A stretch of 15,788 bases of DNA, taken from an uncultured Bacilli bacterium. Lineage in GTDB: Bacteria > Bacillota_I > Bacilli_A > RF39 > UBA660. The stretch is taken from assembly GCA_910588025.1 (NCBI GenBank), contig CAJUQG010000027.1, positions 1-15,788 on the forward strand, in the 5' to 3' direction. Position numbers and translations under genes: made by a program. The notes under the pieces are model-generated. The model was given only the letters and a program-made list of their open reading frames with translations, had not been told where the DNA came from and ran no database searches. Positions 8,046-15,210 of the stretch are shown here, one piece after another; position 1 is the first letter of the stretch, and every line of letters starts with the position of its first letter.

Positions 8046-8777
8046 CTACACTTTCTCAAAAGAAATTGCAGTAATAATATTTTGATCATCTTGCACTTTA
8101 AATTGTACTTTTAATGTTCCAAACAAATTTTGGTGAGAAATATAACTAGCATCGACAAAGTTTTTAATTTCATCATAATTAATATTTCCTTCTTGAATAC
8201 TAGTATACATTTCTAATTGAATCTCATGAATACTTCCTGTTAAAGATGCACTATGAAACTTTAAAATATAAGCTGATTGATCTAATTTTGCATCATAATC
8301 ACAAGTAATAAATCCATCACTACGACGAATATAGTCAGATGAAATCGACGAAAATAAAATTTCTTCTCCAAAAATGTTTTGTGCTAAGTTTTGAAAATCA
8401 CTTTCTAGAAAACGACATTCACTTGGTGTAGCATTTAAAGATAATGAAACACAAGATACACGATCTGGACTTTGTAAACGTAAACTTTCAAATACAAAAT
8501 AAAAACGTTCTAATTCTGTTGTCAAAAATCGTGTATTATTCATAAAAGAATTTGGAAATTCTAAACCATGCATAATCCCTCGATATACCTGACTATTCAT
8601 TACTTTTTCAATTTCAACTTCCTGACTTTGTGTATAAGAAATCTTTTGCGTTGTATTGACATAAGGATCATTATTCTCATTATTATTTCGCGATAAAGCA
8701 ATTAAAAGACTTCCCGCACACATTCCCACACAAGTAACAATTAAAATAATCAAAATAGTTTGTTCTAGTTTCTTCAT
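8046..8777 (-). CDS. Membrane-anchored extracytoplasmic protein of unknown function
   Basis: I do not recognise this family. ATG 8777 (243 residues) is preferred to GTG 8786 because AGGGTGA lies just upstream and GTG 8786 would fall in that Shine-Dalgarno sequence. A Lys-Lys start is followed by one hydrophobic segment (about 6-28) and a polar Asn-rich stretch, so the remainder should lie outside the membrane. CVGMC in the hydrophobic segment does not make a good lipobox. The outer part has three Cys (in VSCVSLS, SECRF and ITCDYD) that could form one disulfide, and predicted alternating strands. It lies between the sensor kinase and the ABC transporter on the same strand, with its own possible promoter, suggesting an accessory sensor or transporter partner (inference from context only). 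Confidence 0.8.
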   Translation of the reverse strand: MKKLEQTILIILIVTCVGMCAGSLLIALSRNNNENNDPYVNTTQKISYTQSQEVEIEKVMNSQVYRGIMHGLEFPNSFMNNTRFLTTELERFYFVFESLRLQSPDRVSCVSLSLNATPSECRFLESDFQNLAQNIFGEEILFSSISSDYIRRSDGFITCDYDAKLDQSAYILKFHSASLTGSIHEIQLEMYTSIQEGNINYDEIKNFVDASYISHQNLFGTLKVQFKVQDDQNIITAISFEKV

Positions 8778-8796
8778 CACAGTCACCCTTTAGAAT

Positions 8797-8805
8797 ATTA
8801 TATCA
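8797..8805 (-). promoter_or_regulatory. Extended -10 promoter before the membrane-anchored protein
   Basis: The minus strand reads TGATATAAT, a perfect TATAAT with TGn extension, in the 75-base gap after the kinase gene. No clear -35 is present. It would start a transcript about 15 bases before ATG 8777 and could express this gene and the ABC pair apart from the kinase. Confidence 0.5.
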
Positions 8806-8861
8806 AAAAAATAAAAAATTTCATTAACTTTTTTTCAATCATTTAAATGTAAGTATTTCCT

Positions 8862-10082
8862 CTAAATTGTTCCTTTTAAAAAACGTATCGTAAAGGTAGT
8901 CCCCTTACCTAATACACTAGAAACAGATATTACACCATGTTGTTTTTCAATAATTGTTTTGGAAAAATGAAGACCAATTCCAATACTTTCCGCTTTGGTA
9001 TTACATTTATAAAACCGTTCAAAAATATGTGGTAGATCTTTCTTATCAATTCCCACTCCATCATCCTCTATTGTAATTTCTACAAACATCGGATTATCTT
9101 TAGCTGTAATTTTTAAATGACCTTCCCTTCCTGTATGTTCCATGGCATTTTTAATTAAATTAACAAAAGCTTCAACCGTCCAATGAAAATCCATGACACA
9201 CTTAAGATCCGTATCAATTTGAATATCATATTGAATTTGTTTTAACTCTAATGGAATAAAAGAAGGTTTTAAGGCTTCCATAATCATTTCTAATACAGAC
9301 TCTTCTTTTTCTTGAAAAACAATTGTTCCAGAATCAATCTGACTCATTTTTAAAAGAGTTACGATTAACCACTCCATACGTGTTAACTGCTCACGTTGTT
9401 GCGTTAAAAACTTCTTTTCATCCACTTTAGAAACAGTTCCCGAACTTAACACATCATTAATAACCGTTAAACTAGTTAAAGGTGTACGAAGTTGATGAGA
9501 AATATCCGATAAAGTTCGCTCTAAATTCTTCTTATCATCCATAGAACGTTCACTCATATTTCGTAATTTATTCGTTACTTTTAATAAATCATTTTTTAAA
9601 CTACTAATACTATCCTCTCGATAATCTTTCAAATTCATTTGATAATCATTTTGCAAGACTCGAAATAAATAATCATGAATATCTTGAATGCGACGATGCT
9701 TTTGATAAGCAAAAAATAAGACGAAAAGAAGGGTTAGAACAAAACAACAAAGAAAAGAAAAAAACAAAGTTCGAGTCGTAAAATGTTCCAATTGCGAAAC
9801 ATAATCTAAATAACTTAAACGATCGAAACTAGTATATCCATACTTTTCTAAAATACTCAAATCTCTATTTTGATTAGGATCTTGTAATGTTTGCATAACT
9901 TCAATCTCTAACTCAGGATGTTCACTTAGTATTCCATTGATAATAAAAGCTTGGTTTTCTAAAAAACTTTCCTTATAATGTTGAATTAATAAATGACTTA
10001 AAAATAAAGAAACACAACAAAAAAATAAAAAACACCCAAAAAAAGCAAGAAGTTCTTTTTGATATAAGCGGAAAAATTTCAT
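8862..10082 (-). CDS. Two-component sensor histidine kinase (VanS/PhoR-like)
   Basis: This membrane sensor kinase autophosphorylates and passes phosphate to the regulator encoded just before it. The 406 residues hold TM1 (about 11-33), a short outside loop of about 70 residues, TM2 (about 104-125), a linker, and the kinase core. The H-box is SDISHQLRTPLTSL with phospho-accepting His196, the N-box FVNLIKNAMEH at 306-316, the G1 box DDGVGID at 340-346, the F-box IFERFYK and the G2 box GIGLHFSK at 368-375. All key residues are present. The small sensor loop is unlikely to bind a large ligand, so it may sense in the membrane or through the neighbouring transporter or anchored protein (inference). 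AGAGGTG precedes the ATG and only 23 bases separate it from the regulator gene. Confidence 0.95.
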   Translation of the reverse strand: MKFFRLYQKELLAFFGCFLFFCCVSLFLSHLLIQHYKESFLENQAFIINGILSEHPELEIEVMQTLQDPNQNRDLSILEKYGYTSFDRLSYLDYVSQLEHFTTRTLFFSFLCCFVLTLLFVLFFAYQKHRRIQDIHDYLFRVLQNDYQMNLKDYREDSISSLKNDLLKVTNKLRNMSERSMDDKKNLERTLSDISHQLRTPLTSLTVINDVLSSGTVSKVDEKKFLTQQREQLTRMEWLIVTLLKMSQIDSGTIVFQEKEESVLEMIMEALKPSFIPLELKQIQYDIQIDTDLKCVMDFHWTVEAFVNLIKNAMEHTGREGHLKITAKDNPMFVEITIEDDGVGIDKKDLPHIFERFYKCNTKAESIGIGLHFSKTIIEKQHGVISVSSVLGKGTTFTIRFLKGTI

Positions 10083-10105
10083 ATCTTCACCTCTTTAAAA
10101 AAATT

Positions 10106-10798
10106 TTAATGACTCATACTCCCTATTTTATAACCAATTCCTCTTACCGTTTGAATAATGGTAGGATGATTGACATCATCTTCAATTTTTTCCCGAATTC
10201 GTTTAATATAAACGGTCAACGTATTATCATTTACATATTCTTCATTGACATCCCAAATATCTGCTAAGATTTTTTCTCTTGTAAACACATGATTTGGATT
10301 TAAAGCCAACGTCAAAAGAATCTTATATTCCAAAACCGTTAACATGACATCCTTTCCATTTTTTAGTACCTTTGCTGAGTTTAAATCAATTACGACATCC
10401 CCCAAAGTAATTAAATTACTCATATTCTTTTGATTACGTCTTAACACAGCTTTCATTCTACTAATCAATTCTCGGGTTTTAAACGGTTTGGTTACATAAT
10501 CATCTGCTCCCATATCAAGTCCTTTTACAATAGATACCTCTTCCAAATTAGCTGTCAAAAAAATAATAGGAAAATCTTGAATTTTTTTTAACAATTCCAT
10601 TACTTGAAAACCATTCATATCTGGTAAATTTAAATCAAGTAACGTCAAATCAAGCGTTTCTCTTTTGGCAATATCTATCGCTTCTTCTCCACAAGTGGCA
10701 GTATAACAAATAAATCCTTCTTGTTCCAAACAATACTTTAAACCCATTAAAATTGCTTCTTCATCTTCTACCAATAAAACTTTCACTGCTAAGTCCAT
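10106..10798 (-). CDS. OmpR/PhoB-family response regulator
   Basis: This is the DNA-binding partner of the kinase downstream. The 230 residues comprise a receiver domain (about 4-120) and a winged-helix domain (about 128-228). Receiver residues are complete: acidic pair Glu11-Asp12, phospho-acceptor Asp55 in LLDLNLPD, Thr82 and Lys104 in TKPF. The effector part has the recognition helix around NTLTVYIKRIREKI and the wing GIGYKI. ATG 10798 has AGGTGA five or six bases upstream; a GTG at codon 5 is a poorer start. It is first in the operon, with an extended -10 promoter and a TGAC-N6-GTCA palindrome directly upstream, consistent with autoregulation. It probably also acts at the similar sites before the ABC genes and the GntR operon (inference). 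Confidence 0.95.
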   Translation of the reverse strand: MDLAVKVLLVEDEEAILMGLKYCLEQEGFICYTATCGEEAIDIAKRETLDLTLLDLNLPDMNGFQVMELLKKIQDFPIIFLTANLEEVSIVKGLDMGADDYVTKPFKTRELISRMKAVLRRNQKNMSNLITLGDVVIDLNSAKVLKNGKDVMLTVLEYKILLTLALNPNHVFTREKILADIWDVNEEYVNDNTLTVYIKRIREKIEDDVNHPTIIQTVRGIGYKIGSMSH

Positions 10799-10818
10799 AA
10801 AATCACCTAACCAAATTT

Positions 10819-10827
10819 ATTATAACA
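10819..10827 (-). promoter_or_regulatory. Extended -10 promoter of the two-component operon
   Basis: The minus strand reads TGTTATAAT: a perfect TATAAT with TGn extension. The -35 position (10842-10847) holds only ATTTTT, so an activator or the extended -10 must support transcription. The palindrome at 10847-10860 abuts the -35 position, as expected of a class II activator site. Confidence 0.65.
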
Positions 10828-10846
10828 TAAGAAACAAAAGAAAAAA

Positions 10847-10860
10847 TGACACTTTTGTCA
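10847..10860. promoter_or_regulatory. TGAC-N6-GTCA palindrome before the response-regulator gene
   Basis: The 14 bases TGACACTTTTGTCA form an inverted repeat with five-base arms (TGACA/TGTCA). They lie 22 bases from the -10 of the two-component operon. The same TGAC-N6-GTCA pattern occurs at 8019-8032 and 12570-12583, so this is probably one copy of a regulon operator. Confidence 0.55.
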
Positions 10861-10863
10861 TGC

Positions 10864-10889
10864 AAAAAAAAGATAACATAATTGTTACC
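10864..10889 (-). terminator. Rho-independent terminator of the GntR-GT2 operon
   Basis: On the minus strand GGTAACA and TGTTATC pair over seven positions (one G-U) around a loop of ATTA and run straight into eight T residues. It lies just after the glycosyltransferase stop and ends a few bases before the operator of the two-component operon, so the two operons are separate transcripts. Confidence 0.8.
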
Positions 10890-10896
10890 TTCCATG

Positions 10897-12126
10897 CTAA
10901 TTTAATAACTTATCCAAATCTACATCACTACGGTCATGTTTAATATATTCCCAACTCTCTGTTTTCTTAAATAAACAAACAATATTAATCGGAATCCAAG
11001 ATAACAAGAACAAACAAAATAAGAAAATTCCTGATAAAACATCTTTTGGTCTTTTATGATTATATTTGACAACAAATACATTCATAAGAACACTCAAGAA
11101 ATAGAATAAAACAAAGAAGATAATTCCTGAAGCATATAGATAAGAGAAGAAATCAAATAATTCTACACCCGCGATATGAAATAAAATTAAGACAATCGAT
11201 AATGCGGAACTTACCAACATCATAATCGGTGCTAAAAACATCATAACCATATCAAAACATGCAATATTTCCTGTTTTAACAAAGGTTGATAATAACTTTT
11301 TCCAATAAACAGTTAAACAATTAAGTGTTCCACTAGTCCATCTTTTACGTTGTTTCCAACTAGCACTAAATGTCATAGGATGTTCATCATAAGTAATAGC
11401 ATCCTCTACAAAAGCCACTTGAATTCCACGAATAGCACATTGAGCAGTAAATTCACTATCTTCTGTAATAGTAACAGTATTAAATCCATCTTTTACGACT
11501 TCTTTTCGCATCATAAATCCTGTTCCATTAATCGTAGCGGATCCTGAATAATTCATACGAGCACGATTATAAAAGAAATTTTGAATAAAATAGAATAATG
11601 TATAACTTCCTGTTAACCAGTTATCTCCCATATTTTTAGCATCACGGAAAGCTTGAGCAACTTGTACTCCTTCACATAACGCATCGTTCATTCTTGCTAA
11701 AAAGTCTGGATGAACTAAATTATCAGCATCAAAAACAACAAAGGCATCAATATCATCTCTAGATTGTAACTCATGAAAAGTAAATTTCAAAGCATCTGCC
11801 TTAAACTTAACTGGTACAGTACAATTAATAATCGTTGCTCCAGCTTCTCTTGCAACACCTTCTGTATTATCAGTACAATTATTTGGAACCACAAAAATTT
11901 CATATAAATCTTTTGGATATTTTTGTTTTTGTAAACTTTTAATTAATGCTCCTACAACTTTTTCTTCATTTCTAGTAGCAATCACAATTCCAAATTTATG
12001 TTTTGGCTTATGTCTACCAAATTGACTCTTATGATAATTTTTAAATCCAAATAATCCAGTTAAAGCAAAATACATTGCATAAACAAATGATATGGAAAAA
12101 ATAATATAATATAATATCACTAACAT
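10897..12126 (-). CDS. Processive membrane glycosyltransferase, family GT2
   Basis: This enzyme probably uses a nucleotide-sugar on the cytoplasmic side to build or extend an exported polysaccharide, like BcsA, hyaluronan synthase or IcaA. ATG 12126 (409 residues) is chosen because AGGTG lies six bases before it and the upstream GTG 12135 is inside that site. Numbered from the GTG, an N-terminal TM (about 4-30) is followed by a GT-A domain: FGIVIATRNEE at 48, DAD at 136-138, TED at 224-226 and QRKRW at 262-266, the D,D,D,QxxRW signature of processive GT2 enzymes. At least three TMs follow (about 290-380). There is no PilZ domain. It follows the GntR gene by nine bases, with its Shine-Dalgarno overlapping that stop codon. 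Sugar specificity cannot be told. Confidence 0.92.
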   Translation of the reverse strand: MLVILYYIIFSISFVYAMYFALTGLFGFKNYHKSQFGRHKPKHKFGIVIATRNEEKVVGALIKSLQKQKYPKDLYEIFVVPNNCTDNTEGVAREAGATIINCTVPVKFKADALKFTFHELQSRDDIDAFVVFDADNLVHPDFLARMNDALCEGVQVAQAFRDAKNMGDNWLTGSYTLFYFIQNFFYNRARMNYSGSATINGTGFMMRKEVVKDGFNTVTITEDSEFTAQCAIRGIQVAFVEDAITYDEHPMTFSASWKQRKRWTSGTLNCLTVYWKKLLSTFVKTGNIACFDMVMMFLAPIMMLVSSALSIVLILFHIAGVELFDFFSYLYASGIIFFVLFYFLSVLMNVFVVKYNHKRPKDVLSGIFLFCLFLLSWIPINIVCLFKKTESWEYIKHDRSDVDLDKLLN

Positions 12127-12135
12127 TCTACTCAC

Positions 12136-12486
12136 CTATTTTATCCTTTCTTTAATTTCTTCTAAAGAAAATCCTAACATTTTAAGTTCGTCGACTTCTT
12201 GTTGCATGTTAGCGAAAGTTGTCTTTATTTTATTTTGTACAATTTCTTCAATTTTAGAAGTAATAAATGTCCCTTTCGTAGATACACTACGTATAATATT
12301 CTTATTCTCAAGTTCTGAATAAGACTTTTTCACTGTATTTGGATTAATTCCAAGCTCGCTAGCTAATTCACGAATACTTGGCATTTGATCTTCTGGTTTT
12401 AATTTTCCATGAATAATACATTTCTCAATTTCATTAACGATTTGTACATAAATCGGTGTTCGACTTTGATAATCAATATCAATCAT
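12136..12486 (-). CDS. GntR-family transcriptional regulator, YtrA subfamily
   Basis: This is a small repressor, 116 residues. The GntR winged helix-turn-helix fills about 10-75: TPIYVQIVNEI at the start, then MPSIRELASELGINPNTVKKSY and TKGTFI in the wing. Only about 40 residues follow, enough for the two-helix dimer arm that defines the YtrA type; there is no effector-binding FCD or UTRA domain. YtrA-type regulators usually accompany ABC transporter genes and respond to cell-wall antibiotics; here the partner gene is a glycosyltransferase. GGGGGA precedes the ATG. It is first in its operon, directly downstream of a 19-bp perfect palindrome that is probably its own operator, so autorepression is likely. 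Confidence 0.93.
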   Translation of the reverse strand: MIDIDYQSRTPIYVQIVNEIEKCIIHGKLKPEDQMPSIRELASELGINPNTVKKSYSELENKNIIRSVSTKGTFITSKIEEIVQNKIKTTFANMQQEVDELKMLGFSLEEIKERIK

Positions 12487-12514
12487 AGTAATCCCCCTTT
12501 TTAATTATATAACC

Positions 12515-12533
12515 GTACTACTTGTGTTAGTAC
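12515..12533. promoter_or_regulatory. GTACTA-N7-TAGTAC palindrome: probable GntR/YtrA-type operator
   Basis: Six-base arms GTACTA and TAGTAC flank CTTGTGT. The site covers roughly +1 to +20 of the predicted GntR transcript, where a bound repressor would block initiation. GntR-family sites typically begin and end with GT/AC-containing half-sites. The encoded YtrA-like protein is the obvious ligand (inference). Confidence 0.65.
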
Positions 12534-12540
12534 AGTTACA

Positions 12541-12569
12541 ATTATATTACAAAAACCGTCAAAAATCAA
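12541..12569 (-). promoter_or_regulatory. Promoter of the GntR-GT2 operon
   Basis: On the minus strand TTGATT (12564-12569) and TATAAT (12541-12546) are separated by exactly 17 bases. Transcription would start near 12534, at the edge of the GTACTA operator, with a leader of about 48 bases. A TGAC-N6-GTCA palindrome abuts the -35. Confidence 0.65.
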
Positions 12570-12583
12570 TGACAAATTCGTCA
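12570..12583. promoter_or_regulatory. TGAC-N6-GTCA palindrome before the GntR operon
   Basis: TGACAAATTCGTCA is a near-perfect palindrome (only the fifth pair from each end fails) lying directly upstream of the -35 of the GntR-GT2 promoter. Its distance to the -10 (23 bases) is almost the same as at the two-component promoter (22). Another GTCA at 12558-12561 adds a possible half-site. Confidence 0.5.
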
Positions 12584-12653
12584 CATTAACTTTCTTGATT
12601 ACTAAAAAACAAAACCATTTTAATGGAAAAAATAGATACATTCTTTTATTTAG

Positions 12654-12662
12654 TGCTATAAT
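12654..12662 (+). promoter_or_regulatory. Extended -10 promoter of the GT39-like gene
   Basis: TGCTATAAT is a perfect TATAAT with TGn extension. GATACA 16 bases upstream is only a weak -35. The transcript would begin near 12669 and reach the ATG at 12686 after about 17 bases. It diverges from the GntR promoter roughly 110 bases away. Confidence 0.6.
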
Positions 12663-12685
12663 AACCTATAAAAGAGGTGTTTTTT

Positions 12686-14368
12686 ATGAAAAAATGGTGG
12701 AAAAAAAATAGTTTTCTTCTACTAATTATTACCATTTTATGTGGAATCATGTTCTATTGGAATACTCAAAAACAAGGATTCCACGAAGACGAAATTTTTT
12801 CTTATGGTTCTAGTAATTATAAATACGATAATGTATTTCGTAATTACGGCTATGCCCAAGCAAACTTTGATTACTTTTGGAATAATTGCTGGACAGGATC
12901 TCTTTCCAATCGTTTAACAAAATCATTAAACTATATAAAAGATCAAGACTCTTATAAAAACGATTATAATGAAACTTTAGCAAAAGAAATCCCTATTTGG
13001 AAAACAAAAGAAGATGCTCATAACTATTTGAGCATTCAATCGAGTGATATTTTGAATTATTTATCAGTTTGGTTAAATCAATCAAGTGATGTTCACCCTC
13101 CCATGTTTTATAATGCCATGCACCTTACCTCTTCTATTTTCTTCAATCATTTTACCAAATACATTGGATTTATGTTAAATATCATCTTCTTTATCGGTAC
13201 TTTATGTGGAATATATCAAATTATGATTCGTTTAACTAATAAAAAATGGGCCTATGCCAGTATTATTTTCTATGGTGGAAGTATGGGAGCAATTAGTACT
13301 GTTATGTTCCATCGTATGTATATGATGTTAACCTTTTTCTCTGTATGGTATTTATACTACGCTTTAAAATTTTTTAAAAAGAATGATAATTTTTCTAAAA
13401 AAGATAAAATTTTATGGGGAATTATTATCTTCTGTGGTTTCCTAACACAATATTATTTTTGTATCTATGTAGTATTAATCTTTTTGATTTTATTCTTTAA
13501 TTACATGAAAAAGAAAAACTGGAAAATGATTCAAAAAGTATTTTTAAACCATGCTATTCCAGCCTTTTTAGGAATTTTATTCTTTCCTGCTTCTATTTAT
13601 CATATTTTCTTTTCATATCGAGGACTTGGTGCAAGTCAAGAACATACCAAAACTTTATTAGAAAACATTCTTTATTATTTAAAAGCCATATTAAGTTCTT
13701 ATAATATTTCACTAATTCTTCTAATTATCATTACGATAACAACCCTTTTTTATTTTTTAAAAAAGAAACAAAAAATAACATTAGAAAAATTACCTCTAAT
13801 GTTATGTAGTTTACCAATCCTTATTTTTATTTTAATTGTTTCAAAAATTGCTCCATTCTTAGGAGAAAATTACACCTCACGTTACATTATGTTACTTTAT
13901 CCAATCATCTCAGTAACAGTAATCTATCTAATTTCTAATATCTGGAAACAAAAATATAGTTACTTAATCACTTTAACCATCATATTATTAGTGGTAGGAA
14001 CTGGACTTTTTACCAATCAACCAACCTATCTTTATAACGATTATAAAGAAGCATTAAATTTAGCCAAAGAAAATGAGACGAAACCATTTATATATATTTA
14101 TGATAATTATTTTACTCATTTAAATTCCTTACCAGAATTTGCAACTTATGAAAAAAGTTTAATTATTAATCATAATATTTATGACTTTTCCCTGTTAAAA
14201 AAAGATGAAACTCTAAAAAATCAAAAAGAAGTCATTTTATGTATTAAAAATTGGATTGATAAAGATCTGATGATAGAAAAAATCAAAACAAATACTCACT
14301 TTAAAAACGTGGAACAGATTTTGTATTTAAACTCTGATGTTGAATCAACTTATTATCGTTTAACTTAA
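12686..14368 (+). CDS. Polytopic GT-C glycosyltransferase, GT39/ArnT-like
   Basis: This integral membrane enzyme probably transfers a sugar from a polyprenyl-phosphate carrier to an extracytoplasmic acceptor such as a protein or surface glycan. ATG 12686 (560 residues) is the start: AGAGGTG sits seven bases before it, and GTG 12677 overlaps that site. TM1 (about 9-27) is followed by GFHEDE (31-36), the acidic first-loop motif of GT-C enzymes, and SDVHPPMFY (134-142), the HPP motif of the PMT/ArnT group. About ten more hydrophobic segments follow to near residue 450, with a polar C-terminal domain of about 110 residues, probably extracytoplasmic. It lies alone on the plus strand. It might work with the GT2 enzyme, which could supply glycan or lipid-linked sugar, and with the DUF368 transporter that recycles lipid carrier (inference). 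Acceptor and donor are unknown. Confidence 0.85.
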   Translation: MKKWWKKNSFLLLIITILCGIMFYWNTQKQGFHEDEIFSYGSSNYKYDNVFRNYGYAQANFDYFWNNCWTGSLSNRLTKSLNYIKDQDSYKNDYNETLAKEIPIWKTKEDAHNYLSIQSSDILNYLSVWLNQSSDVHPPMFYNAMHLTSSIFFNHFTKYIGFMLNIIFFIGTLCGIYQIMIRLTNKKWAYASIIFYGGSMGAISTVMFHRMYMMLTFFSVWYLYYALKFFKKNDNFSKKDKILWGIIIFCGFLTQYYFCIYVVLIFLILFFNYMKKKNWKMIQKVFLNHAIPAFLGILFFPASIYHIFFSYRGLGASQEHTKTLLENILYYLKAILSSYNISLILLIIITITTLFYFLKKKQKITLEKLPLMLCSLPILIFILIVSKIAPFLGENYTSRYIMLLYPIISVTVIYLISNIWKQKYSYLITLTIILLVVGTGLFTNQPTYLYNDYKEALNLAKENETKPFIYIYDNYFTHLNSLPEFATYEKSLIINHNIYDFSLLKKDETLKNQKEVILCIKNWIDKDLMIEKIKTNTHFKNVEQILYLNSDVESTYYRLT

Positions 14369-14372
14369 ATTT

Positions 14373-14398
14373 TTCTTCTTTACCGAGAGAAAGAAGAA
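14373..14398. terminator. Hairpin between convergent genes (possible weak bidirectional terminator)
   Basis: TTCTTCTTT (14373-14381) and AAAGAAGAA (14390-14398) pair perfectly over nine bases around ACCGAGAG. It lies in the 11-base gap between the GT39-like and DUF368 stop codons and overlaps the last DUF368 codons. Neither strand has a proper T run after the stem, so its role in termination is uncertain. Confidence 0.35.
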
Positions 14399-15162
14399 GA
14401 AATAAAAAAGCCAAGCACGAATAACAAAAAGTAAGGAATAATGGAAATTAAAGTAATCGCTCCACTAACAAGTGAAATTAAATAAACGATACTACTCCAT
14501 AACAAACCATCGATAATTAAATAAAAGAAATTTCGATGGTTTTTCATTAGCCATTCTACTAATTTACTAATGAGAAGAATTCCGAAAAAAAGACCCATTC
14601 CAAAACACAAAATTCCCAAAATATTACCAAAAGGATTGCTAATAAGTTCTAAAACAATTTCATAGCTTCCTAACATAATAAAGATTGCTGTACCACTTAT
14701 TCCTGGAATGATCATAGTTGCAGCATCAATAAAACCTAGTATTATCAGATACCAATAAGATGATGAAGTAATTGAAAAAGAAAAAAATGGGATAAGAATT
14801 GGAAGAAAAAATGCGAGTAGAAATATGATATAATCCTTTTTTTTACAAAAAAAGAATTCTTTTTGAAAATGAGGAACTGTCCCCATAATAAGTCCTATAA
14901 ACAAAAACATGGTAAAATAATAAACATGACTTAAAAGAAATAATAATACATTACTGAATAAAATGGTCGAAATAATTACTCCACAACCAATTGGGGCTAA
15001 AAAGATAAAAGACTTTTTGGGATGTTTTAAAAAATGATTAATTGCTACAATTGCCTCTTCATAAACATGTAACATCACAGCAATCAAAGAACCACTAACT
15101 CCAGGAATCACTTTGCCAATCCCAATTAAAATTCCCTTTATAAATAAATTTAGACTTTTCAT
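14380..15162 (-). CDS. DUF368 undecaprenyl-phosphate transporter (PopT-like)
   Basis: DUF368 proteins, together with DedA proteins, have been shown to return the lipid carrier undecaprenyl phosphate across the membrane for reuse in peptidoglycan and other envelope polymers. The 260 residues are hydrophobic throughout with about eight to nine TMs. The family's two inverted-repeat motifs are visible: KVIPGVSGSLIAVMLHVYE at 17-35 and TMIIPGISGTAIFIMLGSYE about 130 residues later. AGGTGG precedes the ATG by five bases. The gene lies 48 bases after the surface-protein gene on the same strand with no clear terminator or promoter between them, so it may be transcribed by read-through. Its neighbours, which consume lipid carriers, fit the role. 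Confidence 0.9.
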   Translation of the reverse strand: MKSLNLFIKGILIGIGKVIPGVSGSLIAVMLHVYEEAIVAINHFLKHPKKSFIFLAPIGCGVIISTILFSNVLLFLLSHVYYFTMFLFIGLIMGTVPHFQKEFFFCKKKDYIIFLLAFFLPILIPFFSFSITSSSYWYLIILGFIDAATMIIPGISGTAIFIMLGSYEIVLELISNPFGNILGILCFGMGLFFGILLISKLVEWLMKNHRNFFYLIIDGLLWSSIVYLISLVSGAITLISIIPYFLLFVLGFFISSSFSR

Positions 15163-15210
15163 CGAACCACCTATGAAAAGTCTATTCTTTTTTTGATATT
15201 TTATTATTAT

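Noticed and set aside
12504..12509. A second TATAAT on the minus strand just before the GntR start
   Set aside because: A transcript from it would begin about ten bases before the ATG, inside the Shine-Dalgarno region, and there is no -35 at the right distance. The TTGATT-N17-TATAAT pair at 12541-12569 is better.
12615..12626. Palindrome CCATTTTAATGG upstream of the GT39-like gene
   Set aside because: It has five-base arms around two bases in AT-rich DNA, appears once, and is not positioned clearly against the promoter. It could be chance.
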